NCBI RefSeq assembly: GCF_000764305.2
Contig: NW_025931631.1
Location: 310,001-374,000 of the forward strand
Source of the DNA: Hyalella azteca
Lineage: Eukaryota > Arthropoda > Malacostraca > Amphipoda > Hyalellidae
Length of the DNA: 64,000 nt
Direction of reading: 5' to 3'
Part shown: piece after piece, positions 1 to 9,800 of the stretch
Numbering within the stretch: the stretch's first letter is position 1
How the letters are laid out: each line of letters starts with the position of its first letter
The notes under the pieces: model-generated
The model's input: the letters and a program-made list of their open reading frames with translations, nothing else
The model's database searches: none
Told to the model about the DNA's origin: nothing
Translations under genes and position numbers: made by a program

Positions 1-36
1 TAAGATAGCAGAATAAGCTTATTTAAACACGAGTGG

Positions 37-425
37 TTAATGACCAGAGAAATCATTGATTTAAATTTTCAGGATCGAACAATATTCTTCAGTGGACGTT
101 GGTTGATAAAAATTCAGGTTCAAGGAAGTAATTTCATTTATTAACGACGTTTCGAATGTGACATCATTCATTTTCAAGTTATATGAAGCATTGAATACAT
201 TGAATAATTTTCGTGTTGTATCATATTTACGTGTATCATGTACTTATTTCCGCCAAAATCTCAGTATTCAATGCTTCCTATAACTTGAAAATGAATGATG
301 TCACATTCGAAACGTCGTTAATAAATGAAATTACTTCCTTGAACCTGAATTTTTATCAACCAACGTCCACTGAAGAATATTGTTCGATCCTGAAAATTTA
401 AATCAATGATTTCTCTGGTCATTAA
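37..425. repeat. Near-perfect palindromic element, 162-bp arms
   Basis: The left arm (37-198) is the reverse complement of the right arm (264-425) with about one mismatch, around a 65-nt loop. Both ends read TTAATGACCAGAGAA inward. Because TTAA is itself a palindrome, I cannot tell whether it is a target duplication or part of the terminus. Single-arm relatives lie at 61732-61946 (arm plus loop) and about 26570-26705. It interrupts the LINE to its right. It is probably a foldback or MITE-like element. Confidence 0.75.
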
Positions 426-429
426 TGAC

Positions 430-1340
430 TTTATGTATAGTCTGGATTCACTCTGAGCTTTGCTTTATACTTGCTCCGTCGCGGGTCTCGTGCACAGTTT
501 GAGGTTCACTGCCCAAAGAAAAGACAAGTTGCCGGTTAGCCAGAACTACGTCAATGGCAGCTAGGCTTTCACCCGTCGTCGACGAGACGCGGAAGAAGTG
601 AGGGTAATCTCGGTTGTGGGCTTCTAGGGTTGGCTGCGTTTATCTCCATGTTCCTCGTTTAGAATTCTTATTTTGCCCGGCCCCGCCAGAGGCCTGAGGG
701 CGCGGGCTAAACGGCTTCAGTGTCGTGATCAACGTGGAGGTAGGAGAAGTCAAGGTTGGTTCCGTAGTGAGGGTCCGGGTCGTTTCCGTTGTCGGGGTAT
801 CAGGTACAAGAGGCGCATCCAAAGAGTTCATTTTTCTTTTCCGGATTGTTTGGTTCGTACGACGCGCTGAGCAGGCACCCGTTTATCTGCCTCTAACAAG
901 GGGACCCCTGGTGTCAAGCACACGTCGTCTTGACGGGAAAACTCGTACGCTCGGATGTAGCTTTGGTTGTCGTAGGCGCAGCAGGTTGTGCGCTTGACTA
1001 ACGTTGCAAGACGGGCGCCACTCCGTCTGCGCGGTGTTTAAGCAGCCCCCCGCCTGCCCCGGAGTCCCGCAGCAAACCCTTGCCACGCATTACTGTTGAA
1101 GCTAGCGGGTCGGGTCTAGGTCCCCGCCAGGCTTCGTCAATCCAGCGAAAGGTCTTTGCGTATCCGAAGGAGAGCCAGGTCGTTACCAGAATTGCGTTTT
1201 GCCATCTCTGTTAGTCTGGACTCTCCACCCGAGCCACTCGGCCATGATTGCATCTGAGACCGCACAGCTTCGAGTCTCATCGAGACACGCAAGCCGCCCC
1301 CCCCCCCACGACAAGGGCGAGATGGCACGGGGGGGCCAAG
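430..1340 (-). mobile_element. 5' end of a non-LTR retrotransposon (UTR plus broken ORF1)
   Basis: This GC-rich block differs in composition from its surroundings. On the minus strand an ORF starts at 831 and runs through a Thr/Pro/Ser-rich leader, then meets an in-frame stop near 640. The same frame resumes over about 625-445 with a pattern typical of Jockey/I-type ORF1 proteins (NRDYPHFFRVSS, then DVVLANRQLVFSLG and TVHETRDG). The 0.5 kb upstream of the start resembles a 5' UTR. The element is cut at its 3' side by the palindrome and abuts the duplicated reductase DNA near 1341. The family call rests on pattern recognition only. Confidence 0.45.
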
Positions 1341-1498
1341 ATGTGGGAGGTAATGGGGTTATGTTTAAACACCCTCAGACCTAGGGTGTAATGGTTACGA
1401 TATCTACCCATCTACATAACCCTCACCTTGTCCTATAATGCTGACATTGCTAGGCTGCATAAGTTTGCGTTGCGTCAGTGTAGATCTTTCCAATGCAG

Positions 1499-2319
1499 AG
1501 CTGTTGCTGATAATACGCACGTGCAGCTGGGATGGCGGGACGTGAAATATAGACCTTATATGGCCAGCAAGGTGGGGATATCTGCGCTGACCAGGATCCA
1601 GCAGCGCATGCTGGACCAAGACCCGCGGGAGGACATCGTTGTCAACCACTGCCATCCTGGCTACGTCAAAACTGACTTGACCGGGAACACGGTACTACGC
1701 GCATCAAACAATTTTATGTATTTGAATTAGAATAACTTTTGATATTTGTTTACCACTTGGCAGAAAATTTTTGCTTATTTAGCCTTCTAGAAACGTGTAC
1801 CTAATTTAATCTTGCTTCTAATTGAAACCTGTACATCATTGAAACGGGTATATACCGAACCGAAACGAGTACCTAATTGAATCATTGAATCGCGTTTCTA
1901 ATTGAAAAGTGTACATAATTGTATATACCTAACTGAAACGTGTACTTTAGTGAACTGTGTACATAATAGCAATGAAACTCCGTCCAGGCCTTTATATTGC
2001 TAATCAGAAGACTTATCTTTGTGTAACTCATATATCTGTATACATTATACATACATTTAACTATCAAAAATAACCTTATGTTACTGTACATATTTAGGAA
2101 AAAAGTTATAATGGTGTCAATGACTCGTATAGTTTGAATTCTCCCTAATATTTTGTCTTGGAATGTCAGGGAATATTCACCGCCGAACGGGGGGCAGTGT
2201 GCCCCACTTACCTAGCCCTGCTGCCCCCCAACGTGGCCTCTCCCCGCGGGGAGTACGTCTGGCATGACAAGATGGTCCTCGACTGGGTGAACGCAGACCT
2301 GCCTCATCCCGGCTACTGA
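1499..2319 (+). pseudogene. Carbonyl reductase copy A, exons 5-6 only
   Basis: Two exons with correct splice sites match the C-terminal part of CBR1-like short-chain dehydrogenases. Exon 5 (1499-1691) carries the catalytic YMASK motif and a DPREDIVVNHCHPGYVKTD stretch. Exon 6 (2170-2319) encodes GIFTAERGAVCPTYLALLP and ends in PGY-stop. Both reading frames are intact. Exons 1-4, which hold the NADPH-binding glycine motif and the active-site Ser, are absent: upstream DNA is LINE sequence and homology to gene B starts within intron 4. It is best read as a truncated duplicate and cannot make a working reductase alone. Confidence 0.85.
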
Positions 2320-2335
2320 GCCTTCACTACATGTG

Positions 2336-2512
2336 CGCCTTAGAGTGTGGGATGCCATGACCTGTTGGACGACGTGTGTGCCTTAGAGTGTGGGATGTCA
2401 TGACATGTTGGACGACGTGTGTGTCTCAAGAGTGTGGGATGCCATGACATGTTGGACGACGTGTGTGCCTTAGAGTGTGGGATGTCATGACATGTTGGAC
2501 GACGTGTGTGTC
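2336..2512 (+). repeat. 43-44 bp minisatellite in 3' UTR of copy A
   Basis: About four units, each containing GAGTGTGGGATG, CATGACATGTTGGACG and ACGTGTGT, begin just after the stop codon of copy A. A further unit follows at 4000-4040 because the Harbinger element inserted into the array. Gene B carries three units at the same place (12285-12412), so the array predates the duplication. Confidence 0.85.
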
Positions 2513-2726
2513 TTAAGGCCTGTTCACACTAGGGGCAACACACGGGCGTCAGGCACGTCACCGCCCCTCTACGTGCGCTTCTTGTGGGCAACGAAGCGAT
2601 TGACGAGCAAGCGATTCACTGTCGCCCTGCTTCATGCAACACAAGCGCCGCACTTAGTAGACGGCTGTCTGTGGTCTAGTGGGGTTGTCTGTATACGCTG
2701 GTGCTGGTGACGGCTGGTCTTTCACG

Positions 2727-3639
2727 ATGGCAACTAACGCCACACTCGTTTGGACTCGCTCTCTAGTAGAGAGGCTAATTGATCGTTGTAGAGAGCATGA
2801 ATGCCTGTAGAGAGTTCAGTCAAAGAAGCTTGCTCAGTTGCTGTAAGACCAGTGTTTTGAACAATGTCCTGATCCGTAATCTCAATTGGGAAAGAATTGT
2901 TAAAATTCCACTTGTATACACTAAACCTGATCAAAATTGGCCGTTTGACTAATCAGATATACCCACTGCTGACCATGTCGGGAGGTTTCCTCATTTGAAG
3001 GAGGTTCCCTGCAACTTTGTTGATGTAGAAATTGGGCTTTTGTTCCTTGCTTGATAAAACCTCAAGAAGTTGTAAGAGGTGCAGACGATGATCCTTACTC
3101 CTCTCTGCATTCGCTGGGTCGGGCTCTTAATGGACCCGTTGACACGTCCGTTGACATGACTAATAACTTTCGTAAAATTGTAGATCAGAGCGACATAGAG
3201 AACTGTTTTGAGCCGATGTACGCCCAAGATTTTGTTGATGTTTATTCCAGCAGAGCTGACTTGTCGGTAGAAGACGTGAAATGGGAGGAACTTGTAAGTA
3301 GCAGCTTGGTAAAACTTCCAGACTGTCACTATCAAATAGATTTGCCTCTTAGAGAGAATGCCTATACTTTCCTGATAATAGAAATCAGGCACTGTCTAGA
3401 TTTGCATCTCTAGAGAGACGATTTAAACGTGACTCTATTTTTTTAAGACTATGAGAGTTCAGTCAAAGGAGTATAGAAGTCGAAATGCAAAAGAACAAGC
3501 TGTGGTGAAAATAGTTGAAGTTTTAAAAAACTATTTTGTACAAGTCACCATTGACGAGGTTCACAAGAAAATTCATACGGTGCGTTCGCAATTCCACCGT
3601 GAAACGAATTTCATTGCAAATGAATTACATTGCATGTAA
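2727..3639 (+). pseudogene. MADF-domain protein of the Harbinger element, split
   Basis: The first part starts at ATG 2727 and reads WTRSLVERLIDRCREHECL before a stop at about 2808. The domain resumes at 3454 with RVQSKEYRSRNAKEQA and continues to VHKKIHTVRSQFHRE, ending at 3639. Together these fit the MADF DNA-binding fold (W...LI...CL...Y..R..K..A...V..KI..LR). The 15-bp sequence AGAGTTCAGTCAAAG occurs at both edges of the 628-bp interruption (2811-2825 and 3454-3468). The gene is broken in this copy. Confidence 0.7.
2826..3453 (+). mobile_element. BEL/Pao retrotransposon pol fragment
   Basis: Plus-strand frames show the linker between protease and reverse transcriptase of BEL/Pao elements. 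A SDIPTADHVGRFPHLKEVP-like stretch (about 2950-3010) is followed by VDVEIGLL, then DPYSSLHSLGRALNGPV (about 3080-3140), LPDCHYQIDLPLRENAY (about 3315-3365) and, after a frameshift, PDNRNQALSRFASLERR. Stops and frameshifts show it is dead. No LTRs are present, so this is a fragment rather than a whole insertion. It splits the MADF gene. Confidence 0.7.
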
Positions 3640-5596
3640 ATTCCATCTCAATTCTATCATCCTGGTTCTGGATGAGTGGCATTATTTTCTTTTGCAGACT
3701 GTCAGATAAGTCCACTGGCAGTCTAGTATAATTTTGAAAGTCTGATGCATTCGCAACTGATAATTATTTTTAAATATAATTGTGTAAATCTTAACAGCAG
3801 CACACACGAGAACAATGGCCCAGAGCTCAAATTCGGTTATATCCATTTCCACTGACGTCTTATTAGCTGGCATCTAATCTTCAAAGCGCGTGGTCTCGAG
3901 TTACCGCGTACAAAATTAAGTGTGAACGGTTGTGGGCGGTGAGGTGCTGCAGCAAGCGCCTCACCGCCCATGTCGTTGCCCCTAGTGTAAACGGTCCTTT
4001 AGAGTGAGTAAAGTCATGATATGTTGGACGACGTGTGTGCTTTAGAAAGCGGTATCTTGGTCAGAATGCTTGGAATGTTTTCATACAGTATCGGAACTAA
4101 TCATTAAAATAAGCTGTAGAAATTGTTTTCATTTCAACATTTGTGCCAAATATTCAAATTTGTTATGTATTTTTATCTGATTCGGATCTGTCATTGAGGA
4201 ATTAGAATCGAAAAGAGATGTAAAAAATTAAAAAATGATTTATGTATTCTTATAAAGAAAGGGTAGATAATTTGTATTGCCTACAGTTCGTTGTCCCAAG
4301 TTAGAGTCGGATGAAAATATTTGAGTTTTAATCTCTGCTCAAATTATATTCATGTCAGAGAAAAAGTAGAATGTTAGTGCGATGGAAGATTCAAATAGAT
4401 GGGAAGAAAGGAAATGTCGAGCAACTTCGTCTTTTCTTGATTTAAATACATGTTGAGGCAAATAATACTAATGAAATGCATAATTAATTTTAAGCTTTTT
4501 CATTATATACGTACTAATGATATTGGATCAGGCTGTTATTGTTATTTTTCGCGGATTGTGGTGTACATCGTTATTTACGTTGTTTTACGATATACGGCAT
4601 AGTTTCTATGGTGATCATATACAGGTTGTTTTTATTGTTGCGTTCAATGAGTTAGAGTGCAGTGTATCATTTCACTATACTGTGTTTCGCGAATGCGCTT
4701 TTAATCCAAATTTGTACTCGATCTCATTGTTTAATGTGGCTTTATATTATCGGGCTGACCTTTGTAACCTTAACCAACCCTGTGAACTGATACATTCCCG
4801 CTCTGCAACATCAACCCGCCATCACAGAACTGTTCACCGTGCTCACTGTACTTTACCTCACTCATATTTAGCGGAACTAACTGAATCTGCTGCTCTGTTA
4901 TGTCCGCACCAGGTATCACACTTCCTGTATTCCATTCAATACATTCTACTAAAATTTACTCGTCGATGAACGATTTCTCTACTAGCGCACTCGTTGGCAG
5001 CTCTGCTTCCCCTACTCGAATTACGATTATCCGATTGTTATCAGAAGTTCTTCATATTGTGATAATCCGACTGATTAGTGTGGCCAAACCCTGTTCTGCA
5101 GTGTTGTTTACTTGTTACCCTTTGTATGTAATATGAGGTAGATATAAAGGTTATGTAAATGTTACTATTTTTATTTGTTAATTTTATATTGTGAAGATGT
5201 TATGTATTTTGTCTGTTGATACCTTTTTTCGGTCATTGATTATGTGGGAAGTTATATCATTTAAATTGAATAATAGATATGGGAATTTCAAGTTGCATTG
5301 ATTCTTCGATCTTTACCTTATACGTAGTCATGTATGTTTGGATTATTAAAATATATATTTTAATGTCGCAATTATACTCTATCCTCGTCTTCAGTCAGTG
5401 TCGAGATGCGCAATCCCCAGGGCAATCATTCGAAATATATTCAACTTTGAGGCCGTATGGCATCTTGGATTTTTCGGTTACCTGCAATTGAAAACGCAAG
5501 TTTGTTGGATGTCAAATATAGAGCTAACTGCAGTGTCTCGTCTTGTCATTTATCATCACGGCTACTCCTGTTTATATAATAATATTTATTCTATAT

Positions 5597-5665
5597 ATTA
5601 TACGGGAATAATATACTTAAAATATATAATATATTTGAAATAATATATTATTCCCGTATATAATA
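5597..5665. repeat. AT-rich inverted repeat
   Basis: TATTATACGGGAATAATATA and its approximate reverse complement TATATTATTCCCGTATATAA flank a short AT core. It lies just past the end of the segmental duplication. Confidence 0.6.
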
Positions 5666-5689
5666 ATAATCATAATGATAATGGATCGT

Positions 5690-6345
5690 TACTTCTGACT
5701 GTCGCTTATTTGGGCCAGAAGATGCAAGATTCTGTTGCTTCTCGTCGCTGGTAGCGGTGCAGGGGCGGACGATCAGGGATAGTGCCCATTAATTATTAAT
5801 TAATTGTGTGCCGGTCGTCTCTTGAAGGTCCCCATGATGAATTAACCTACTCTTGGATTCTTGATAGGACGTTAAATATTATTCCTGCCACGGAAAGAGA
5901 TCCTTCCAGCAGGGGTTGAAATCTGACCGCGGGTCTGTTACGTATATAGTGTGGGGAATCTTGCACAGTCTAGACTCCCCCTTCTCTCGTTTTGGTATGT
6001 TTCAATCCTGAAGGTCTCGTCTAAAAGTTTGGAGCCATTCCGGTTATTATTTTCCATATGTTCAGAGTGACATACCTCTCACGTCTCCTGCATTGAGTGC
6101 AGACCCATGCACACTAACCTCTCCCAGTAGTTCAACTCCTCTATCCCTATTATCCTGGAAATAAAGGTTTGCTGGACCCCTTCCAGTTGCCGCTCTGCGC
6201 CGATTGTGATCAAGATCCAGATCTAGCAGCAGTATTCAAGGAAAGGTATCACAAGGGCTCTGATGAGTGCTGATCTTCGGCCCGCTTCTCTTGTTCTCCG
6301 CCAGATCCACCCCTATCTGCCGCCTGACTGCCGCTCCGATGTAGG
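5690..6345 (-). mobile_element. C-terminal part of a LINE reverse transcriptase
   Basis: Conceptual minus-strand translation shows the post-RT region common in Jockey-superfamily elements: RALVIPFLEYC, GVQQTFISRI, LNYWERL, MGLHSMQET.ERY..LNIWKI and finally DDRHTINKLMGTIPDRPP. Several stops are present. The fragment is truncated at its 5' side by a SINE-like head at 6345-6405 and ends near 5690. It lies between copy A and the promoter of gene B. Confidence 0.65.
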
Positions 6346-6405
6346 TACTCTAAACTGTAACCACTGGGTCACCCTGCCCAAACCCTTTACGTACTTCATT
6401 TTTAG
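6345..6405 (-). mobile_element. 5' head of a tRNA-derived SINE
   Basis: The minus strand reads GGGCAGGGTGACCCAGTGGTT followed by TACAGTTTAGAGTACC. This matches the head (A-box region) of the fuller SINE copies at 37805-38042 (-) and 53439-53745 (+). Only the first tRNA-like half-unit remains, fused to the LINE fragment. Confidence 0.6.
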
Positions 6406-6548
6406 TATGACAATTCAGACCAGCACCCTGGGAGAATTATAGCTCATATGACACACAATGTCCCAAGGCTGTTATAAGTAAATCGCCTGCTTGAATATTA
6501 TATTCATTTTATCTAATTGTGCACCTTGATCGATTCAGGACGGTTGAG

Positions 6549-6772
6549 TTTGAGTCAACATCGCTGTTATCTATGCGCTTATCTGCAATACATCGCACTG
6601 TTGCGCTGCTGCCGGCAAAGCTGCTAGGTCATTCTGGACACGGACGTCGAGCAAGCATAATTTGAGTTACCTCGCTGTTATCTATGCGCTTATCTCCAAT
6701 ACATCGCACTGTTGCGCTGCTGCCAGCAAAACCTCATCTCTGCCCTGGACAAGGACGTCGAGCAGCATAATT
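6549..6772 (+). promoter_or_regulatory. 112-bp tandem duplication upstream of reductase B
   Basis: Two units (6549-6660 and 6661-6772) each contain TTATCTATGCGCTTATCT, ACATCGCACTGTTGCGCTGC and GACGTCGAGCA. The second unit ends about 55 nt before the ATG of gene B at 6827, so the duplication covers the core promoter and/or 5' UTR. No clear TATA box was seen. The transcription start is unknown. Confidence 0.6.
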
Positions 6773-6826
6773 TCGTTGACGAGTCACCCGGTAGCCAGAA
6801 TAGTACAGTCAATAGTGAATAGTGCA

Positions 6827-9800
6827 ATGTCAACTCCAAGGATTTTCGTGGTAAGCTAAGTCGTATTTCCTATTAGGTATTAGAAAATTTCATCTCCTTA
6901 TATTCGAGTCTTATAGCACTTCAAATTGGAGTTACCTAATTAGTTAGTCATTCTCGTTCCTACAGTTCTAGCGTAACGGTTATAAATCCATGTAGGCTAT
7001 ATACTAATATAGCAATTCCATTATACATGATCGGAAGGCGAGCTTTAGCGTGCGGGAGGAGATTAGGAGAATAAGGGGTTAACTCGGCCATTGGGTACGC
7101 CCATTTACCTTTGAGCGGTGACCGATCATATTATGAGATGACGAGCTTCAGTAAATTTTTTTATAAGTCTGATAATATTAGGTAACTGAGCAAATTACCA
7201 ATATGGCACTATGGCCTATAACATAGGTATACTAGGCTCGTAGGCTGGATGGCTGAATAGGCTAAAGTAAACAAACTTAGAAAATAGTAATTACTATACC
7301 ATAGTTATTATAGTAGGTAGGTACTATAATACTGCCAAACGGGGTAATAAGGGACAGTCCTTCAACTTCAAGTTGAGGCTCCAACATTTTGTAGAAATGT
7401 AGCAGGTGAACTAGGCCTAATCAAAATTTTGCAAAACTAAAAATAGTGGCATAAAGTTCAACCATTTTATGATTTTACTATCTACCTATGTAGCATAACG
7501 CAAGTTAATAAATCATACATTTATTACCTCTAAAAAATCCCTGAAAAAGTGTGAAAACTCACTGAAAAGTGAGATTTTGGAAAAGTCAAAAGAACCTCTA
7601 AGCTCTACTAAGGTCTGTAGCCTGTAGGCGGTAGGCCTACGACTCATAGTGGCAAACCACAGCTTTTTTAGAATCAGTTCATTTTTAATTTCCTTGTTTA
7701 CCCAAGATTTAAATCAATTTCTTATGTATGATACTGCTGGTATCCAGGATACTTTACTGGTCTACTTATAGGACTCACAAATGAACTTGAGGGAGAGTCT
7801 AAAAAACTCGCTGCTTTGCCACTATGGCCTACGTTACGTAGGTAATCTGTAGCAAAATACATATTTGTTGTAGGCCTGTCAAAAAGTTTTACATACATAA
7901 AAGTTGCACACTGGTGTTGGAGTTGGCCTAAAAATGTGCTTGGTAGAATTTGCATAGGGATAGCCATCTCATTCCATAAAAAAAATGGTGGCCATTCCTG
8001 CAAAACAGGGTAGGCTAATAAGGGATAGGCTATGGTGGCTACCCCATCCCCCCCCTGATCATGAGTACACTCAGCATGCTTCAAATATTTTAAAATCAAT
8101 TTTTATTTCCAGTGTCCCTTAATACCCCCATTCCCAGAAAAATTCAGGAGGCTTTTATATTGTGTCGGACAGTCGGTGTGTCCACCACCTTACAAATAGC
8201 ATATGGAATTTTTTTGGAGATGCCATACAATAGCCCTTGCAAAGACCTTTAAAATCAGCCCAAACTCTTTTATGAAACGTTTCATGGTATGAAGTTATTA
8301 ACAAAAAATGTTCAAAACTGTCCCTTATTACCCTGTTTGATGGTAATAATATTTCTATTTATCAATTGACTGTGAGGGCTGAGGCTGAGTCCCTGGACTT
8401 GGATGGTGAACCTAGCCTCCAGCCGTGAAGCTCCAGGACCTGGAGCGCACCGGCTGCAAAGCTCAACGGCGGGCAGCGGCCAATACTCTTTGGTTGGCTG
8501 CGCCTCACCAGCAGTTACATAGCCAATTACCTACTGAATAAGTAAACATAGGTAGCCTTCATCTATCATTATCTTGTTACTTGTTTAGGTAGTACCTACG
8601 GTAGTTGTATTACTTGTATTGACTTGTGGGAGCAGAGGACAGAGGAGAGGTGTAACACTTCTTGTTTGAGTTGTTTCCTTTTGAATCCACTTTTGAGTGC
8701 GCCATATTTACAGGTAGCCTTGGGAAGTTGGGTAGGTAGTTTTAACCTCAATGTTCAATCCAAATCCATTTAGGCTAGATTAGCACTGATCATAGTATTT
8801 TTGTACAATCTACCAGGTTCTCTTGTCTGATCCAAATTTATAAATTATTAGCCTATTTGTGGGTGGATTCTGCCCAATTTTCCAGAATGCCCCAAGAATG
8901 GGCTACTCAGTATAACCCTTAATGGAAAATTATGCAGAACTCAACAGAAACAACCTTTAAATTTGATAAAAATGCTCGTGAATATGGGAAATTTCTATTG
9001 CCTAAACAAGAGGCCTTTCTTATGCCTATGGAAAGCACCTCTTTGTCACAGAATTAGGAATAATGGCTGAATTTTCCTAAAATTTTTGATAAAAAAGGTT
9101 CCCTTTTAATTTTTTTTAATTTGCAAGGAAAAATTTCCAAATTGTTATAAATTTTAATGAAGAAATTAGGCAATGCCATAGAAACAGATAAAATTGACAG
9201 AGCTGCTGAGAGCATTGCCATTTTTCTCTTATTTGTAGCATTTTCTGCCTAATTATAGTATGATTTATCACTTCTGAATATGCAAAATTCTGTATTTTAT
9301 TGTATTAAACTCTTTCATTTAGATAATTATGAAATTGAATTTTTTTTTCAATAGTTGATTGATTGAATGAAATTTCTCAATTTTTTAAGAAAGATGTTCA
9401 AATGTCATTGCTCCAAAATTCTTTGCTGTTGTGATTAGAAGAATTTAAAATTACGTACCCAAAATATTTTGAAACTTAGATATTATTCACTTGTGTTGAT
9501 ATGTAGAGCATGGATACTTGCTTACTAGTTCATACCCAAATTTCTCTGTTCAGGTCACTGGTGCCAATAAAGGCATAGGCCTTGCCACTGTCAAGGCTCT
9601 GTGTGAAGCAGTTGGCAGCGAGTCCATTGTCTACCTGACAGCTCGCAGTGTTGAGCGAGGCACCAAGGCAGTGGAGGACCTTGCCAAGTCTGGTCTCAAG
9701 CCTCGTTTTCATCCACTTGATGTTGATGATGCCTCCAGCATTGAAACTTTTGCCACATTCCTAAAGAAGGAATATGGCGGTCTTGATGTTCTTGTCAACA

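Larger units (their letters stand above)
2516..3998. mobile_element. PIF/Harbinger-type DNA transposon
   Basis: The termini are inverted repeats: the left starts AGGCCTGTTCACACTAGGGG and the right, read inward, AGGACCGTTTACACTAGGGG. They are flanked by a 3-bp TTA duplication (2513-2515 and 3999-4001). Gene B shows the empty site with a single TTA. A 3-bp TWA target duplication and an internal MADF-domain protein are both typical of PIF/Harbinger. No DDE transposase was recognised, so this copy is probably non-autonomous. It is interrupted by a BEL/Pao fragment. Confidence 0.8.
1341..5570 (+). repeat. Segmental duplication of the 3' part of reductase gene B
   Basis: From about 1341 to 5570 the sequence follows 11300-13950 in the same order: end of intron 4, exon 5, intron 5, exon 6, 3' UTR minisatellite and about 1.5 kb of downstream DNA. 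The left breakpoint falls in intron 4. The main length difference is the 1.5-kb Harbinger insertion at 2516-3998. Introns and intergenic sequence stay clearly alignable by eye, so the duplication is fairly recent. Beyond the 3' UTR the downstream part (about 4010-5570) holds no gene I recognise. Confidence 0.8.

Noticed and set aside
4517..4969. 150-aa plus-strand frame downstream of copy A
   Set aside because: The homologous DNA downstream of gene B (about 12900-13300) does not keep the frame, so it is not a conserved gene.
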